Shown piece by piece: positions 11,801 to 25,600 of a DNA stretch of 64,000 nt (positions are counted from its first letter, which is position 1; every line of letters starts with the position of its first letter). The stretch is from Oscarella lobularis. Taxonomy: Eukaryota > Porifera > Homoscleromorpha > Homosclerophorida > Oscarellidae. Under the pieces are notes generated by a model, which was not told where the DNA came from, ran no database searches, and was given only the letters and a program-made list of their open reading frames with translations. The stretch is taken from NCBI RefSeq assembly GCF_947507565.1, contig NC_089176.1, positions 3,038,001 to 3,102,000 of the forward strand. Reading direction: 5' to 3'. The translations under genes and the position numbers were made by a program.

Positions 11801-14800
11801 AAACACGGTCGAGGTAAAGCATTGCACGCGTCTTCTTTTCTTGTTTGTAGCTAACATAAAAGATGACGTTTAGATGGGCATTTGGAAATAGTTGTCAGAC
11901 GGCAAGTTAGTGTACTAAGCCAGGTGATAGCGAATACTACGACGTTTGCCAGCGCGATAGATAGTGAGCCATTCTATCGCTTTACTCTGCTCGCGCTTTC
12001 GTCGGTACGATCGGCACTCGTGACGACGGTAGTGCGATTGCGTTCGTCGATTGACGGCGTTCCGCAACTCTATGGTCGTCTCGCTGACGGCCGTCGCATC
12101 TATCTCGACTTGCTCGCCGCCGCCGATTTCTCCTTGCCGCTGAACGAATCGTCTAGTAGCGAAATTCGAATTGAACTCGAGATTAATTGCGATTTAGCCA
12201 ACGGCAATTATTCCGTATTTCGTTTTAATTCGACGGAGGCAATCTGGAGACAAATGGAGGCTGTTGCCGTCGTTAATCGCCTCGGCAACAACACGTGCGT
12301 CTGGTCGTACGTCGCTCGCGAATTCGGCTGGTGGGCCGTCGCTTCCCCGTGGACAAATCAATCCTGCGTCTCCATATCGACGACTCGTCGAACGTCCGAC
12401 GTTCTCACTACGCGCGGCATCGATTTCGGCTTCGTCGGCGTCGAATCGATTGGCGACGACGGAACGGTTTGCGTCGAATTGGAAGTCGGCGGTCGAGCGA
12501 TCGTCGAATCTGGAGCGATCGCCTTCCCCGTCTCGGCATCCAATGCAGTGGGATCGTGTTTGGGCGAAGATCGTTGGATCGAAGTAACCGGAAGTTGCAC
12601 GTCAGAAAATGTGATTGGTAAGCGAAAAAAATTTTATTTGGGAAAAAGTCCTATGTCTTCGTCTAGTCGCTGACTGCGGTCTTCTTCCTCATCCCCGAAA
12701 CGGAACTCGCGTTAGCGACGAGACGATTTCCGTGAAGAGTCCCGAGTCAACTTCTCTTGCCGTCGTCACTTTTTCCTGCGAGACGAATCATCGTCTACTC
12801 GGTTCAGCCGAGCGCGTTTGCTTGCTGAACGGCTCCTGGAATGGAACTCAGACCACATGCGAATGTTAGTCTACTGAAAGACAAATAATGATGCGTAATA
12901 TCTTGTCTCCTCCAGTGATAGTGTGCGATGTTCCACCGATAGAAAACGGCGTCTTCTTTCCATTTCGCGAAGCGGCAACAGTCGGGTCTTCGGTCGACTT
13001 TGTATGCGACGAAGGTTACACGCTTAGCGGACCGTCGAGTCGGACTTGCCAAGTGAACGGACAATACGACGGCGTTGGAGCAAATTGTTCTAGTAAGGGA
13101 GACATATATCGCTAATTACACACTGGTATTGTACTGTAGTTGTCAACTGTGGTAACTTGCCCATTCCCGGAAATGGATCCGCTGTTGGAAACGAAACGAC
13201 TTTCAAGTCGGTGATCGTCTTTGAATGCAACGTGGGTTTTGAATTGGTGGGCTCCGAAAGACGACAATGCCAAGCAAACGGAAATTGGAGTAACAGTCAA
13301 CCACACTGCGAAGGTAGCGTCTCTTAATAAATTATAGGCGTTCAATTTTGTGACAGATGTTCGGTGCCCCCTATTGCCGCCGCCGCGCTTCGGACGGAAA
13401 ATCGTGACGGTCAACTCGACGGCAGCTTGGGTTTTGCCGCAGCACACGGTGACCTTTCGTTGCGACGATTGCTATCATCTCGTCGGTTCCGAATCTCGAA
13501 CGTGCGTCAATGGCGAATGGACTGGAAACGATACCAGCTGTTCACGTAGGCCCTACCTTTTTTTTAGTTTGGCTATAACCGATTTTATTTTAGTTGTCGA
13601 TTGTGGCTTTCTTCCCGCGCCGGCGAATGGACTGATCGAAGGAAACGAGACCGTCTGCCCGTCGCAATATCGTTTTGCTTGCCGTCGCGGTTACAAGATA
13701 GTTGGACCTGAAATTCGGACGTGTCTTCCTTCGGGAAATTGGAGCGGCAATAGCACCAAGTGCGAACGTAAGACAATGAACTTTTTTGCGCTCGCACGGC
13801 AATGACTACTAATCCTGTCCTATTATCTAGTCATAGACTGCGGCGTCCTGCCTTTTCCTGCGAACGGTAGCTACAAAGGAAACGGGACACTTCTTGATGG
13901 AGTGGTCGAGTTCGAATGCACTTTCTGCTATCAACTTGAGGGAAATCTACAGCGCGCTTGCAAAAGCGACGGTTTCTGGACTGGTTCACAGCCGTCGTGT
14001 AGCCGTAAGATGTGCTTTTCAATTATTTTTAGCTCTAGTGAGGTTTCTTTTCAGTGATCGTCTGTGACCCACCTGATTCCATTGAGAATGGCAATGTCTC
14101 AATTAGCTCGACCGCATGCGGATCTTCTGTTCGTTACCAATGCAACGTCGGTTTCCGTTTAGAAGGATCAGAATCGCGAACGTGTCTGCCGAACGGTACG
14201 TGGAGCGACGACGATCCAGTGTGCAGAGGTTTTACAATCAGACGAGAGGAAACACGAGTTTATACGTTTTTTAGTGGTAGTCTGTGACGGTCTTTCCGCA
14301 CCAGCAAACGGACAGAAAGCCAAGAATGGGACTTTGTATCAGGAGATAACGTCTTTTAGCTGCAATCCTTGTTTTCGACTCTTCGGTTCAGCAGAACGCC
14401 AATGCCAACACGACGGAACGTTCAGCGGAAGTCGGACAATTTGTGAACGTACGCGAATGAGCGATTATTAGTTTACTCTTTTTTGTCTACAGTAACCTTG
14501 TAGGTGCTTTCTGCGGCGAGGCTCCTGCTCCTTCGAATGGAACCGTTTTTGGCCACAGTCGCTTTTGCGGCGATACAATCAACTTCATCTGCGACCGGGG
14601 TTTCATTCTCGTCGGATCTTCGCGACGCACCTGCCTTCAAAGTGGTCTCTGGTCTGGCGAAGAAACGACGTGCAAAAGTACGCGAGTCGCCTACTACAAA
14701 CGGTGGTCTAAAAGCGTTTTTCTCTTCAGTTGTCGACTGTGGCAATCTCTCGACGCCAATTTCGGGTTACCAAGAAGGCGCTTTAACCACGTTTGGCTCC

Positions 14801-17800
14801 GTGATTACATTCAGTTGCGAGCCGTGCTGCGAAATAAAGCATGGGTCAAAGCAGCGAGTATGTCAAGCCGACGGCACGTGGAGTGGCAACCAGCCGAGAT
14901 GCTCAGGTCTGTTGTATACTGCTTTTGCATAGATGTAACCTTTTTGTGTTCAGCTATTGATGCGTGTGCGTCAAATCCCTGCCGAAACAATGGAACGTGT
15001 CGAGACGAAGAGATCGGCTTCACGTGCTTTTGTCCAGATAATTTTATCGGAGACCGTTGCGAAACCGGTGAAAAAAAAACAAAATCGAGAGAAACGTAAT
15101 CCTATTGATACGATTATCCCGTAGCCTTTTCTCAGGGTATTTGCGGCTTGCCGGCGTGTCTAAAGTTCGTCGACATAGCGAAAGAAGCATTTGATTGCGG
15201 ATCGTCCTTCTACGTCCAAACTTTCATGAAATCGTTCTGTCTCATGTCCATCGACTCGACTCTTAGTCTCGAAACGATTGAATGGGCGCGGCGCGTGTGG
15301 CCGTGTCTAGTCCGCGTCGTCGTCCGAGTGATGGACAGCGTCTACGCCGATCGTTCGGCGAGACCGACGCCGTCCGAATGTCAGCGAGCCGATCGACTCA
15401 TATTCGCCGATCACGAGTCGTGCCTCGCCGACGGACTGTGCGACACGTCGTTCGACGAAACCGACGCGACGGCGTTGGCGCGAGTCTTGAACAGCTCCGA
15501 AGCGTTTCGCGATCGCAACGTCGAGCAAATGCGACGACTCCTTTCGAACTGTTCGTCTCCCGTACGAAATCTCGACGCTCGATTGGATCGCGACGGTTTC
15601 GTCGTTCACATCGGGGTGACGAATTTATTGGAAAATTCGTCGGCTATCGACGACGTTCGGTCGATTCTATTAACGCAAGTGCGGGAAATTGCGACGCTGG
15701 AGCAGCGGAATGATACTAGTATCGTCGTTCTTCACGTGAACGATTCGAATGCGGTGAGCGCCGAGACATTGTGCGAGACGTACGGCACGAATTTGACGTC
15801 CGGCGTCGCTCTCGTCTGTCCGTCGTGCGGCGACGGCGTTTTGGACGTGCCGACGGAAGTGTGCGACGACGGCAACGACGTCGACGGCGACGGCTGTTCG
15901 TCGTCGTGTCGCGCCATCGAGGCGGGCTACGACTGCGATACGACGCTGGGAAGAACGAGCGTCTGTTACAATACGACGTGCGGCGACGGGATTCGCGTGG
16001 CGGGCGAGGACTGCGATGCCGGAGGAAACGCGAACGAGACGGGATGTCTGGCCGATTGTTCGATTCTAAGCCATTTCGGCTGCTCGTCGAATGAGCCGTA
16101 TCAGGCTAGCTCGTGCAACGATCTACTCCTTCAAGTCAATCTTGGACCAGGAGTTGGCGTGGCGTCGGTGATTGTTTTTAATGAGGGTCAAGATACAGGA
16201 ACTCGTATCGTTAGTCGTCCCGAACTCGTTCGAATTCTGGGTGATGAGCGCGACAATGTCGAGCGAGTTACCGTCCGAGTGACGTAAATGCCGCGAAATG
16301 TTTAGATTTTCTCTTTATTTTCTCTTTGTGCAGAGCTGACATCGAGTCACTGTTAGACGAGAACGAATACGTGTACGTTCTTTGCCGGATTCCGTCTGGA
16401 ATTGAGGTACAGTAGTCACTCGACTGCATTGATGATGATCTCTCATACACATCTCCAAGGTTTCTTTCAATCCTACTGGAAAAGCGTTGACCTTTGTCGG
16501 CCAAGCCCTTCCTGAAGTAACAACGTCACTAGTCCTCAGTACTGGCTTCACAAAGAGAATATTCATTCAGGTATACGAGTCCCTCATCGGGCAAGTACTG
16601 TACTTCAACGCGGCCGACGAACCTCGAATATTTGTAAATGAGACGTCTTCGGTTAAAATTGTACGTCAGGTAAGCGAGACGCAGTATTGAATTTGTGTGT
16701 TTGCATTGAATGCGCATACAGATTATTGTCGACGTCACCAGCAGCAACGGTTTATGGTCCAGCACGATCAATGTGGATACGCACACAACGAACGATCATG
16801 CTCCTGCGTTTCTCGTACGCAGCTCCAACGACGGTAACTCGGATTGCATCACTCTCAGATCCAGAGTCCGTCGGTCCATTACGCTACTAAGTAAAAAGTC
16901 GGAAATTTACTTGAAACCCGAAGAGGTTAGTCGGTTCAGACATTGTGTGCGCGTGCTCTCGGAGAGTTTAATTGCGTGTTCTATAGGCTGCTTCTGCTCC
17001 AAAGGTTCTTCATGTCGATGTCCGTTTTATTTTCTCTCGTGGAACGCTTGAAGCCGGATCACAAATCGTTGTTCACTTTGATTGCGAAACAAATCGACTA
17101 GGTCTAATGGGAAATCTCGATCGTCGTCGCGTGCTTACATTAGATCCACCCGAGATTGATCGTTTGGAAGTGATTGCCGAGTGGAGAGATAATCGAACAT
17201 TGGTCATACTCTTTCCGAAAACGAACCACGGAATACTAATATCTACGGCAGATATTTCCGTGAACTTCATTGGAGGTCATTGCATGCCTTTGGTTTCTCC
17301 CATTGTACTAATGTACTTCTTTTTAGGTGACTGTGGGTCGGCCGCTTGTAAGCAGGGAGTCTGCCGTTCAAGTAGTGATAGCTGTTCTATTGATGGTCTC
17401 TTCAAATCGCAGGCTGTTTTAATTAATTAACTAGTAGTCAGATTGAAATATCAATTTTTAGTTTGCTCTAATCTAGTGCTGAATTCAACAAAAATATAAA
17501 TACCTGAGTACTGTATGTTGACATCCGGGTTTGCTAGGCACGTGGTTTTACGATGTAAAGATCTATGGTTTTACTAACGCAGAAGAAACTGTACGAGGGG
17601 ACTGTACAGCCCTGTGCAAGGCGCGTTTCCAAAGCCCGGAAGCATGCGAACGGGAAGAGCAACCGTTATTCCGGGAATTTGAAAGCAGAACATATTGCAC
17701 TCTCGTCGGAAAGGCGTGGGCGCTTCTCACGCCTATTGCGTATTGCGTCGTTGTTGCTGTAGCTGCCGAACACGACAAAGGCGTGGTTCTCCAAAAAGGC

Positions 17801-17917
17801 GGATCTGTTTATTCAAGCGACCTGGTCAGCCAATCGCGACAAGTGGCATGTCTTATAGAAATGCCTAAGCGACGACACGCCAATCAGACGGGGCTTTCCG
17901 TAATCGACTTCTTGTGA
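8861..17917 (+). CDS. Large extracellular protein: cadherin-like repeats, 13 CCP/sushi domains, EGF, DNGxD Cys-rich repeats
   Basis: Many small exons. The N-terminal part (8861-10790) has cadherin-like beta repeats with NDHRP and VNVNDPPVL linkers. CCP domains 1-3 are near 10852, 11079 and 11319. A spacer without CCP follows (about 11560-12616), then CCP 4-13 near 12667, 12917, 13140, 13357, 13594, 13832, 14057, 14274, 14507 and 14731. Each CCP sits on its own exon with the expected four-Cys pattern and Trp before the last Cys. An EGF domain follows (CASNPCRNNGTC, near 14960), then CGDGVLDVPTEVCDDGND and CGDGIRVAGEDCDAGG repeats near 15825-16080. A last exon from 17530 to TGA 17917, read from a phase-1 acceptor, adds a membrane helix (ALLTPIAYCVVVAVAA) and a short tail. 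An alternative stop is at about 17430. The signal-peptide exon was not found. Likely a cell-surface adhesion or recognition protein. Confidence 0.7.
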
Positions 17918-17930
17918 CAAAGGAACGACG

Positions 17931-20900
17931 ATGAAACGCGTCCCATTCCTTCTGGCAACTGTGCTGATTGTCGTCACTGTCGTTCAGGGAGGATCGAGTG
18001 AGTGAGAGACGTACGTCGCACGGTTCTCGTTTAGTGGCAAACTTCGTGGGCTTCCTCAGTCACTACGACAAGCGCTTCTATTAGAGACCCTGATCCAAAA
18101 CTACTCTGTTTTCCCCCCACATGACGCGATTCGTACAAACGTACACCTTTTCTCGTGATCCGCGCGAGTCAACGACGGCGATATTCGATTCCGCGGCATA
18201 TCAAACGTTTTGAAAGCGAATCGCGACTCCCTCTTTTTTTTTAGCGTACTGCATATATAGTCATTTTCAGTTCGGTCGACCGTCGATCGGCGGACCGGAT
18301 CGAGAGCGCCCCCGCGCTTTTGCAACGGAATGTCGTTTTGTGTGCGTTGTGTAAAACGACGCGCCCACAACGTCCCTGCCTTTAGCTATTTAGGTACCAT
18401 GGTTGTTGTCCTTTTGATCTTTGATATATCCCCCCCGTCGACCTCGTGCGACGCTACGTTGTTTGTTTTCTTTCTCTTCAGTCGACCTTGACCTCAACAG
18501 CGCTGACGACACGACGTTCAATCCACCGGAGATTCTTGCAACTTCCAACGCGTTTTTTCTCGTCGAAGACACGGATATTTCGACGGACGACTTTAACTTT
18601 GCCAACGTGGTAGTCACTTCCTACTGTGATTGTAACAATGTACTCTATGTAATGCGGTTGCTTAGACTATAGTTAAAGTACGAGTGTTTTACGATTTCCA
18701 AGTTGGTGGTGTGGGCGTGTCTGAGGTGCGTCTAAACAGGGGAGATGCAGTTGCAGAAGGTCGGATACCTGCAACATTCGCTGTTGGGACTTCTGGATCT
18801 ACTCAAGGCACAATGTAATAGACTGAGGTGTTAGTAAAAGGAAGACGGTCAGAACGGGTCATTTTAGCTCTCTATTGGAGATCAACAGCGTGGATTCAAG
18901 CGAGGAGCTTCGCAGGTCGCTACTCTCGTTAGAATACGATAACGGGATAGCTCCGAATGTTGGATTCAGCAGGTCAGTTTTATACCATTTATTCGATCTT
19001 GATATCATTGCAAATTGCCCGTCTTTTGAAGAACTTTTGGCATTGTGGTGGACTACACAATCAACGGGACCATGGAATCAACCGAACAGGTTAACATCAC
19101 GATGACCTACGTAGGCACGAACGATGATGGGCCGGTAGTAACAGCAGACGGTGAGAAGCATCGGGAAGACTTGCTGCAACCAAAATGATGTTGTATATTG
19201 CGGCAGTAAACGAGTTCAGCTACGTGGAAGACGAAACGTCTAATGTCTCATTTGCCATCAACGTCACGGATCAAGATCACCCAAGGTATCCAGGATCTCT
19301 GGGCTAAGCGGCATGCAGATTGGCTCGATTTGCATAGTTAGATTAGACGCATGCGATAGCACAGGTTGACAACGGCACGAACACATACCGTTTTTTCTCA
19401 GTTTCCCCATGATGTCTGCAATGGTGGAAGTTATGGGCGGAGACGCAACCGACAGACTAAGTGTCACTGCGAGCAACCTTCCGTCAGGAATTAGCGTCAA
19501 TGCATCGGAACCGCATAAGTTGCAGTTTTACGGGGCCGCAACTACGCAGGATTATGCGTCTGCCTTGAGCATCGTCTTTTACTACAGCACGTAAGAGCGC
19601 GGAGTCAACTCGTCGTGCCTTTATACAGAAGGTGTTCAGAGCTCCCGATGTTGGAGTGCTTGCGAGTCGTACTATCAAGTATACGGTGTCGGACGGAATG
19701 AACGAGGGAATGGCTACAATAACGTTAGAGAGAATGATGGACGTACTCTGGCCGAGTGGAAATACTTGTATAGGTTGAACTTCGTGAATGTGAACGATCC
19801 ACCCATTCTTACTTTTGCCGGTGGCGTTATGTCTGCCAATGCAGAGCTCAACGAAGACGCTTTTCAGGCGAGTCTTCGCGACGCTGTTACTAGTATCACG
19901 ATAACTGACAGTGACAACATGAATATGACCAAGTAATGGGAAATTAGAGCAATCAGTGCAATTCTATTGGTCCTCGTTTATAGCGCTACCGTGATAGTTG
20001 ACACAACAAACGTGCCAAGTGGGGCGCTCAGCTTTTCAGCAAATCCGGCTGATCCCCTTCATGCCACGACAATGATAGTTTCGGCTAATGAAACGAAACT
20101 TGTAAGCCAAATTAAATAGCTGTAGAGATAAATAAAAGTGCCTTTCAGTTGAATCTCACCTAAAATTTCTTTTGTTCTTTCTTTTACGCGACTAGACGTT
20201 TTCTGGTAGCGCATCTATTCAGCATTACGAAAATGCCCTGTTGGATAACGCTGTCGTCAGTATTTTGTCTCAAGACCTGCTACAAAACTTTACCTTTTGT
20301 CTCGAGATAACTGTCAACGATGGCACGGATACGAGTTCCATCATGCTTTATGTAAGATTAGTTTACGTCCCAGTCAATTTTCCTGACTGTGCGAATTGCA
20401 GTTGACTTTCGTTACGGCCAACGATGCGCCTCTGTTGTACCTGAGAAACGAGTCCCTGCCTGGTTACGCTCCCGCACCGGCCCCTCTTCGACAGCACAAT
20501 GTCACTTTTGTGGAAGACAGCAACCCCATTGGGCTGTTGCCCAATAGTCAGGATCTGCGGCTGGAAGACATTGACAGTCACTACGTTGCTAGCGCCACTA
20601 TTGCACTGACAGGAGTATTAGACAGCGGCTATGAAGTTCTTTCTCTTGATCTTCAAGTGGCTATGTCAGAGGGAATTAATGCAGTTGTATCAAACTCAGG
20701 TGACTCTGTCACTTTGACCGGGATGGCAAGTTTGATGGCAATGAGACAGGTACCAGTAGATATTGGTATTGTTTGAAATTAATTAAACTATATACGTATT
20801 GCCATAGGTGCTTTTGACTGTTCAATATCAGAACAGCAAAGAGGAATTACCGTCTGAAGGCGTGCGCGAGGTAAACTTTGAGGTTGTGGATGCAGAAGGT

Positions 20901-22451
20901 GCGACCAGCGCGCCTTTTACCGTCTTCGTTCGCGTTGAACAACGCAACGACGCGCCCAGCTTGAATATTAACGATGGCAATGTGACGTTCACGGAAGGAA
21001 GTCCGTTTGGCATACACATTGTGCCTCATCCGCATAGAATTCGTGTGACTGACGGAGACACGATCGACGACGTCACCTTCAACTACATTACCCGTCTCAG
21101 AGTGGTACTAACGTATGTGCTAAATGAGATAATGTCGTGCGTGTTTTTTGAGTTGGAAGTCGTAGAGTTACGTTGTGCGGCCAATTGGACTACAATGCGA
21201 CAACGTGCACCGGAGACTTTCTTTATTGGGTGAAACAAATAACGGACCCCCGAATCCAGGTATTGCTTACATATAGTCGCCTTACATGTTAGCAACGGTG
21301 GGAATTTCTTAGGTAACAAACGTGGGACATACCATTTCCGGCGACTTTGAAATTGTTGCTGAAACTCAAGGAATCGTCGCAGTGAGTCTACTGTATACAG
21401 AATTTGTATCACACCAGAACAGTATAGTTTGAAAGACGCCTGTTTGTTTGCTGCTTACGTCCGTTTCAAAGCGCTAAGACTCTTTTTTTTTCTTTCAGAA
21501 TCAATCAGACGCCGCTGCTCTTGATGATGCCTACGAGAAGTTTATCGGTAACATTCGCTACGTTACCAACGTGGACGAGCCAACACTCTTCTGCGATGAT
21601 ACGCGTTTCGACAGACTGGTAGGTCTGACTTGCTGCGAAATGCGGTAATTTTCGTCACATTCTCTTGTTCCGACAAGATTCACGTCATGGTGACTGACAG
21701 TGGAGTCCCGCCGGAGACGGCTGTCATCACAACGAAGATCAACATTCGAACCATCAATGATCACCCACCAACGTTTCAATTCTCTCCATCTCAAGTGGAC
21801 TGTATCAGTGAAAGAGAACGAAGCAGAGGACGAAGATCGCCAATGGAACAAACGAGAATTAGCTCTCTGATTCAAACAGAGAAAGAAATGCCTCTTCTCT
21901 CCGATCTGACCGCTCTCGGGTTTTCCGATAACAAAGTGGAAGCGGGCTCTTCGTTACGCGTGACCTTTTTCAACGACACCGACATGCCACGCGTATTGGA
22001 ACGCGAGAGTCTCAGCCAAATTGTCAAGATCGAGCCGTTCGCTCTGGCGAACCAGCCGCATTTGGCGTTTTGGGAGTCTCCCAGACATTTGCTCATTATC
22101 TATCCATTTGTGCAAGATGACGCCAAAATTTCTGCTAGTGAAATTGCTTTGAAATTCAATTCAGGTACAGTGCAGTACATTAATTTTGCTAAATATCGAT
22201 CTTAACTCGGGGAAAATTGAAAAATTAGAGTTTTCATTGATTTATTTTCGTTAGGCTCTTGCACTATCAATTCCTGCGCCGGTCGCAGCGATCAGCTTCC
22301 AAGCGAGGAGAAAGAGGACGAGCCTCAGAAGGCTGATGACATCGAGCCAACCCAACTCCACGACTGGGCCTTGTTTGGCGTCGTATTCACCGGAATGAGC
22401 GTGGTTGTGGCACTCGTTGTCTACTTAGGGTGCAAGCGCAGCAGAAAGTAG
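17931..22451 (+). CDS. Cadherin-like-repeat type I membrane protein
   Basis: Exon 1 (17931-17997) encodes a signal peptide, MKRVPFLLATVLIVVTVVQG, and ends in phase 1 at gtgagt. Exon 2 starts at 18482 with IDLDLNSADDTTFNPPEIL, which matches the N-terminus of the preceding gene. Repeated beta-sandwich units follow, recognisable by TNDDGP, VNVNDPPIL, TANDAPLL, QRNDAPSL and INDHPP linkers, the pattern of cadherin-like/VCBS-type repeats. The last exon (about 22257-22451) has an acidic stalk, a single membrane helix (WALFGVVFTGMSVVVALVVYL) and a tiny basic tail, CKRSRK. There is no signalling domain inside. Probably a surface adhesion protein. Several middle exons were placed only roughly. Confidence 0.65.
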
Positions 22452-22687
22452 GAGGAACGGTCGAGACTACACGTTACGTCTGTTCTGTGTGCGTATGTTG
22501 TGCGTAGCTGTTGTACGTGTGTATCGGTTTGTGCCACTGTTTTTTTGTTTTCCCCCCGCCCAATGACACGTTGATATAAACCCCCGAATCGTTCTCCTTG
22601 CTCTAATTCGTCTCCAAGCGACGATTTGCGCTTGACCCACAGCGAATTCGGCTCATTATCCCGATGAAGCGTTTGTCGCTCTAAGAC
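22452..22687. promoter_or_regulatory. Intergenic, probable myosin promoter region
   Basis: About 235 bp between the stop of the membrane-protein gene and the myosin ATG. T/C-rich, with no clear TATA box in a usual place and no open frame worth noting. Confidence 0.3.
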
Positions 22688-25600
22688 ATGGAATTGGTGA
22701 GCGCCCCTTTCGTTCTCACGCCTGCTGTCAAATCAATGGCCGCGTCTCCGGTCCCCGCCCAATGTTTACTCCCTTTCCCCGTACGTCCGATTCGATATTA
22801 TCCTTACTCTTCGTGCAGGCAAAACCCGTGTGGTTCCACATCGGTCGCGAATATCTCGTCTACGGCGTCGTCGCAAAATCGTCGACGAAATCGGGCACCG
22901 TCGTCGTGCGCGCCGAAGAAGATGGCAAGGTGAGGCTCCCGTCTCGCCTCGCTATCGATCGCCCAGTGGCGAGCAGTCGCGCGAACGGCTATCGAAAGTG
23001 TGGGCGGTGTCGCGATGTATTTCTCTCTCTCTCTCCCTTTAGGAATACTCGCTCGACATTCAAGCTGTCAAGCCCGTATCCGATATGGATCCCTCGCAGG
23101 GCGTCGAAGACATGATTCAATTGAGGTGAATCCGACGTCGATCAGACCGAAGGAAAATCGAATTCTTCTCCTCTCTAGCGATCTGCATCAGGGTTCGCTG
23201 CTGAGAAATATAAGGAAACGATACGAGTCGAAGCAGATTTACGTACGCGCGACGAGAATCGAGGCGATTTATCTCTATCGTTCATCGATCTCTAGACGTA
23301 CACTGGATCGATTCTCGTCGCCGCCAATCCCTACACTCAAATCGGCATCTACGGCAAGGAGATGGTGCGAAAATACGAAGGCCAACTCATCGGCAAACTA
23401 CCGCCGTACGTACGCGCTCTCACACCCAGTACGCCCAGATATAATATAGTTCTCTCTACTATAGGCACATTTTTGCTATTGGGAGTGCTGCCTATGCCAA
23501 CATGTTGAAGACGAGAGACGATCAGTGTGTCGTCATCAGGTTAGTTATAGATGTAAATACATCAGACTATTTCATTACCTGGTTACCCTTATTTAATTAA
23601 TGGATCGGTCTCTATCAGTACTGTTCAATGTCTTTGCGTTTTAGTGGCGAAAGTGGAGCTGGAAAGACGGAGTCGACCAAATTGATTATGCAGTATTTGG
23701 CTGCGATCAATCGAGCGTCGAGCAATTTGACAACGGAGCAGATACTCGAAGCCAATCCTCTGCTGGAATCTTTTGGCAATGCGAAGACGATTCGCAATGA
23801 CAATTCGAGTCGTTTTGGGAAATATTTGGAGATCAATTTTAGTAAACGGTAAGGAAATCTAGAAAGAATAAGAACGACGTACTGATTCCCTCCCCACTGT
23901 AGTGGGGTCATTTGCGGTGCCAAAACGACAGAATATTTATTGGAAAAATCTCGAATCGTCAGCCAGGTACGAAGGGAGAGAGAGAGAGGACTTCTTTTCG
24001 TGATGTAGAGATGCAGGCTGATGGCGAACGAAATTATCACGTGTTTTACGAAATAATAGCCGGTTTGACTGGCGACGAAAAGCGAAAGTATGGTCTCCTG
24101 GAAGCCGACGACTATTTTTATCTGAATCAGGTACGGTACAAGGTCACGCGACTCGTGACGTCAAATATTTGAATTTTAGGGAGACGCGTCTGTAATTGCG
24201 ACCAAAGACGACGGAAACGATTTCGAACGATTGGTCGGAGCAATGGAAGTGCTCGGATTCACTGTACGGATATTTCGGCCAATTATTGTCGAATTATTGA
24301 TCGAAGTCATGTGAGTAGCACACGGAAAAAGACGCGATCTTTCGAATACTCTCCGCCGTTCTACACTTGGGCAACATCTGCTTTGAAATCACAGTCGTAA
24401 GTCTCGAATAAGTTTGGGAGAAAGGGGCTCCCCGGATCCCCCTTTTCTCTTCTCTCAGGCTCATGGACAGGACGCGTCTCTCGTTCAAAACGAAGACGAA
24501 CTGCGCGCCGTTTCGGCTCTTCTCATGGGCCCCGCCGACGGCTTTCGGCTCTCGCTCACGCACAAGCTGACGGAGACGCGCGGCGAACGATTTCGCAGTC
24601 CGTTCAACATCGAGCAGGCGTTGGACGCGCGCGACGCGCTCGCCAAGGCGCTCTACTCCAAGCTCTTCATGTGGCTCGTCAGACGAGTCAATTCGATTAT
24701 CGATAAAAAGAAAAAGGATCTTTCGATTGCTGTGCTGGACATTTTTGGATTTGAGGTAGGAGAAGAGTCTATGCGACGGGCTTTCTCTACTTTTCTCTCT
24801 CTCTCTAGGATTTTCAAGTCAATAGTTTTGAACAGGCTTGTATTAATTATGCCAATGAGAATCTTCAGTACTATTTCAATCAGCACATATTTAAACTGGA
24901 GCAGGTAAATACAGAACAAAATACCTGGACGCCGCTTGGACGGCTTGCTTTTTAATAGGAGGAATACAGCAGAGAGGAGATTAGCTGGACGATGATCGAA
25001 TTCAACGACAATCAACCGTGCTTGGATTTGATCGCCAAGAAGCCGCTTGGCATTTTGCACATTCTCGACGACGAAAGTCACTTTCCGAAAGTCGTAGATT
25101 GCATTCTACGCAGCCTTGCCGTCTCTAACTCGTTCTGTTTGACTCTAGGCAACGGACGAGTCCTTCTTGGAGAAACTGTTTCACCAGCACGGCGGCAATT
25201 CGTACTTCAACAAGCCCAAGACGAAGAAGCCCCAATTCGCTATTCGACACTATGCTGGCACCGTGTGGTACACTGTAAGTACAACTAGAAACAGAAGCCG
25301 CCGTACCATGCTTCTCTACGCTTTGTAGGTGAACGGATTTCTGGACAAAAATAGGGACGTTTTGCGTATCGATCTCATTGAGTTGTTGCACAGCAGTTCC
25401 TCGCTGGTATTGAGATGTCTGCACTCCGTTTCTTGCACTAATTTTATGTCTTAGTTCATTTCTTCGCTGTTTGCTGACGACTACGAGACGGCGAAGCAGG
25501 CGCAAGGCGGCGCTCGAAAGAGGAAGGCGCCGACCGTTGCGTCGAAATTTCACGAATCGTTAGCGGATCTCATCGCCGCTATGTCAAGGCAATTTCTCCG

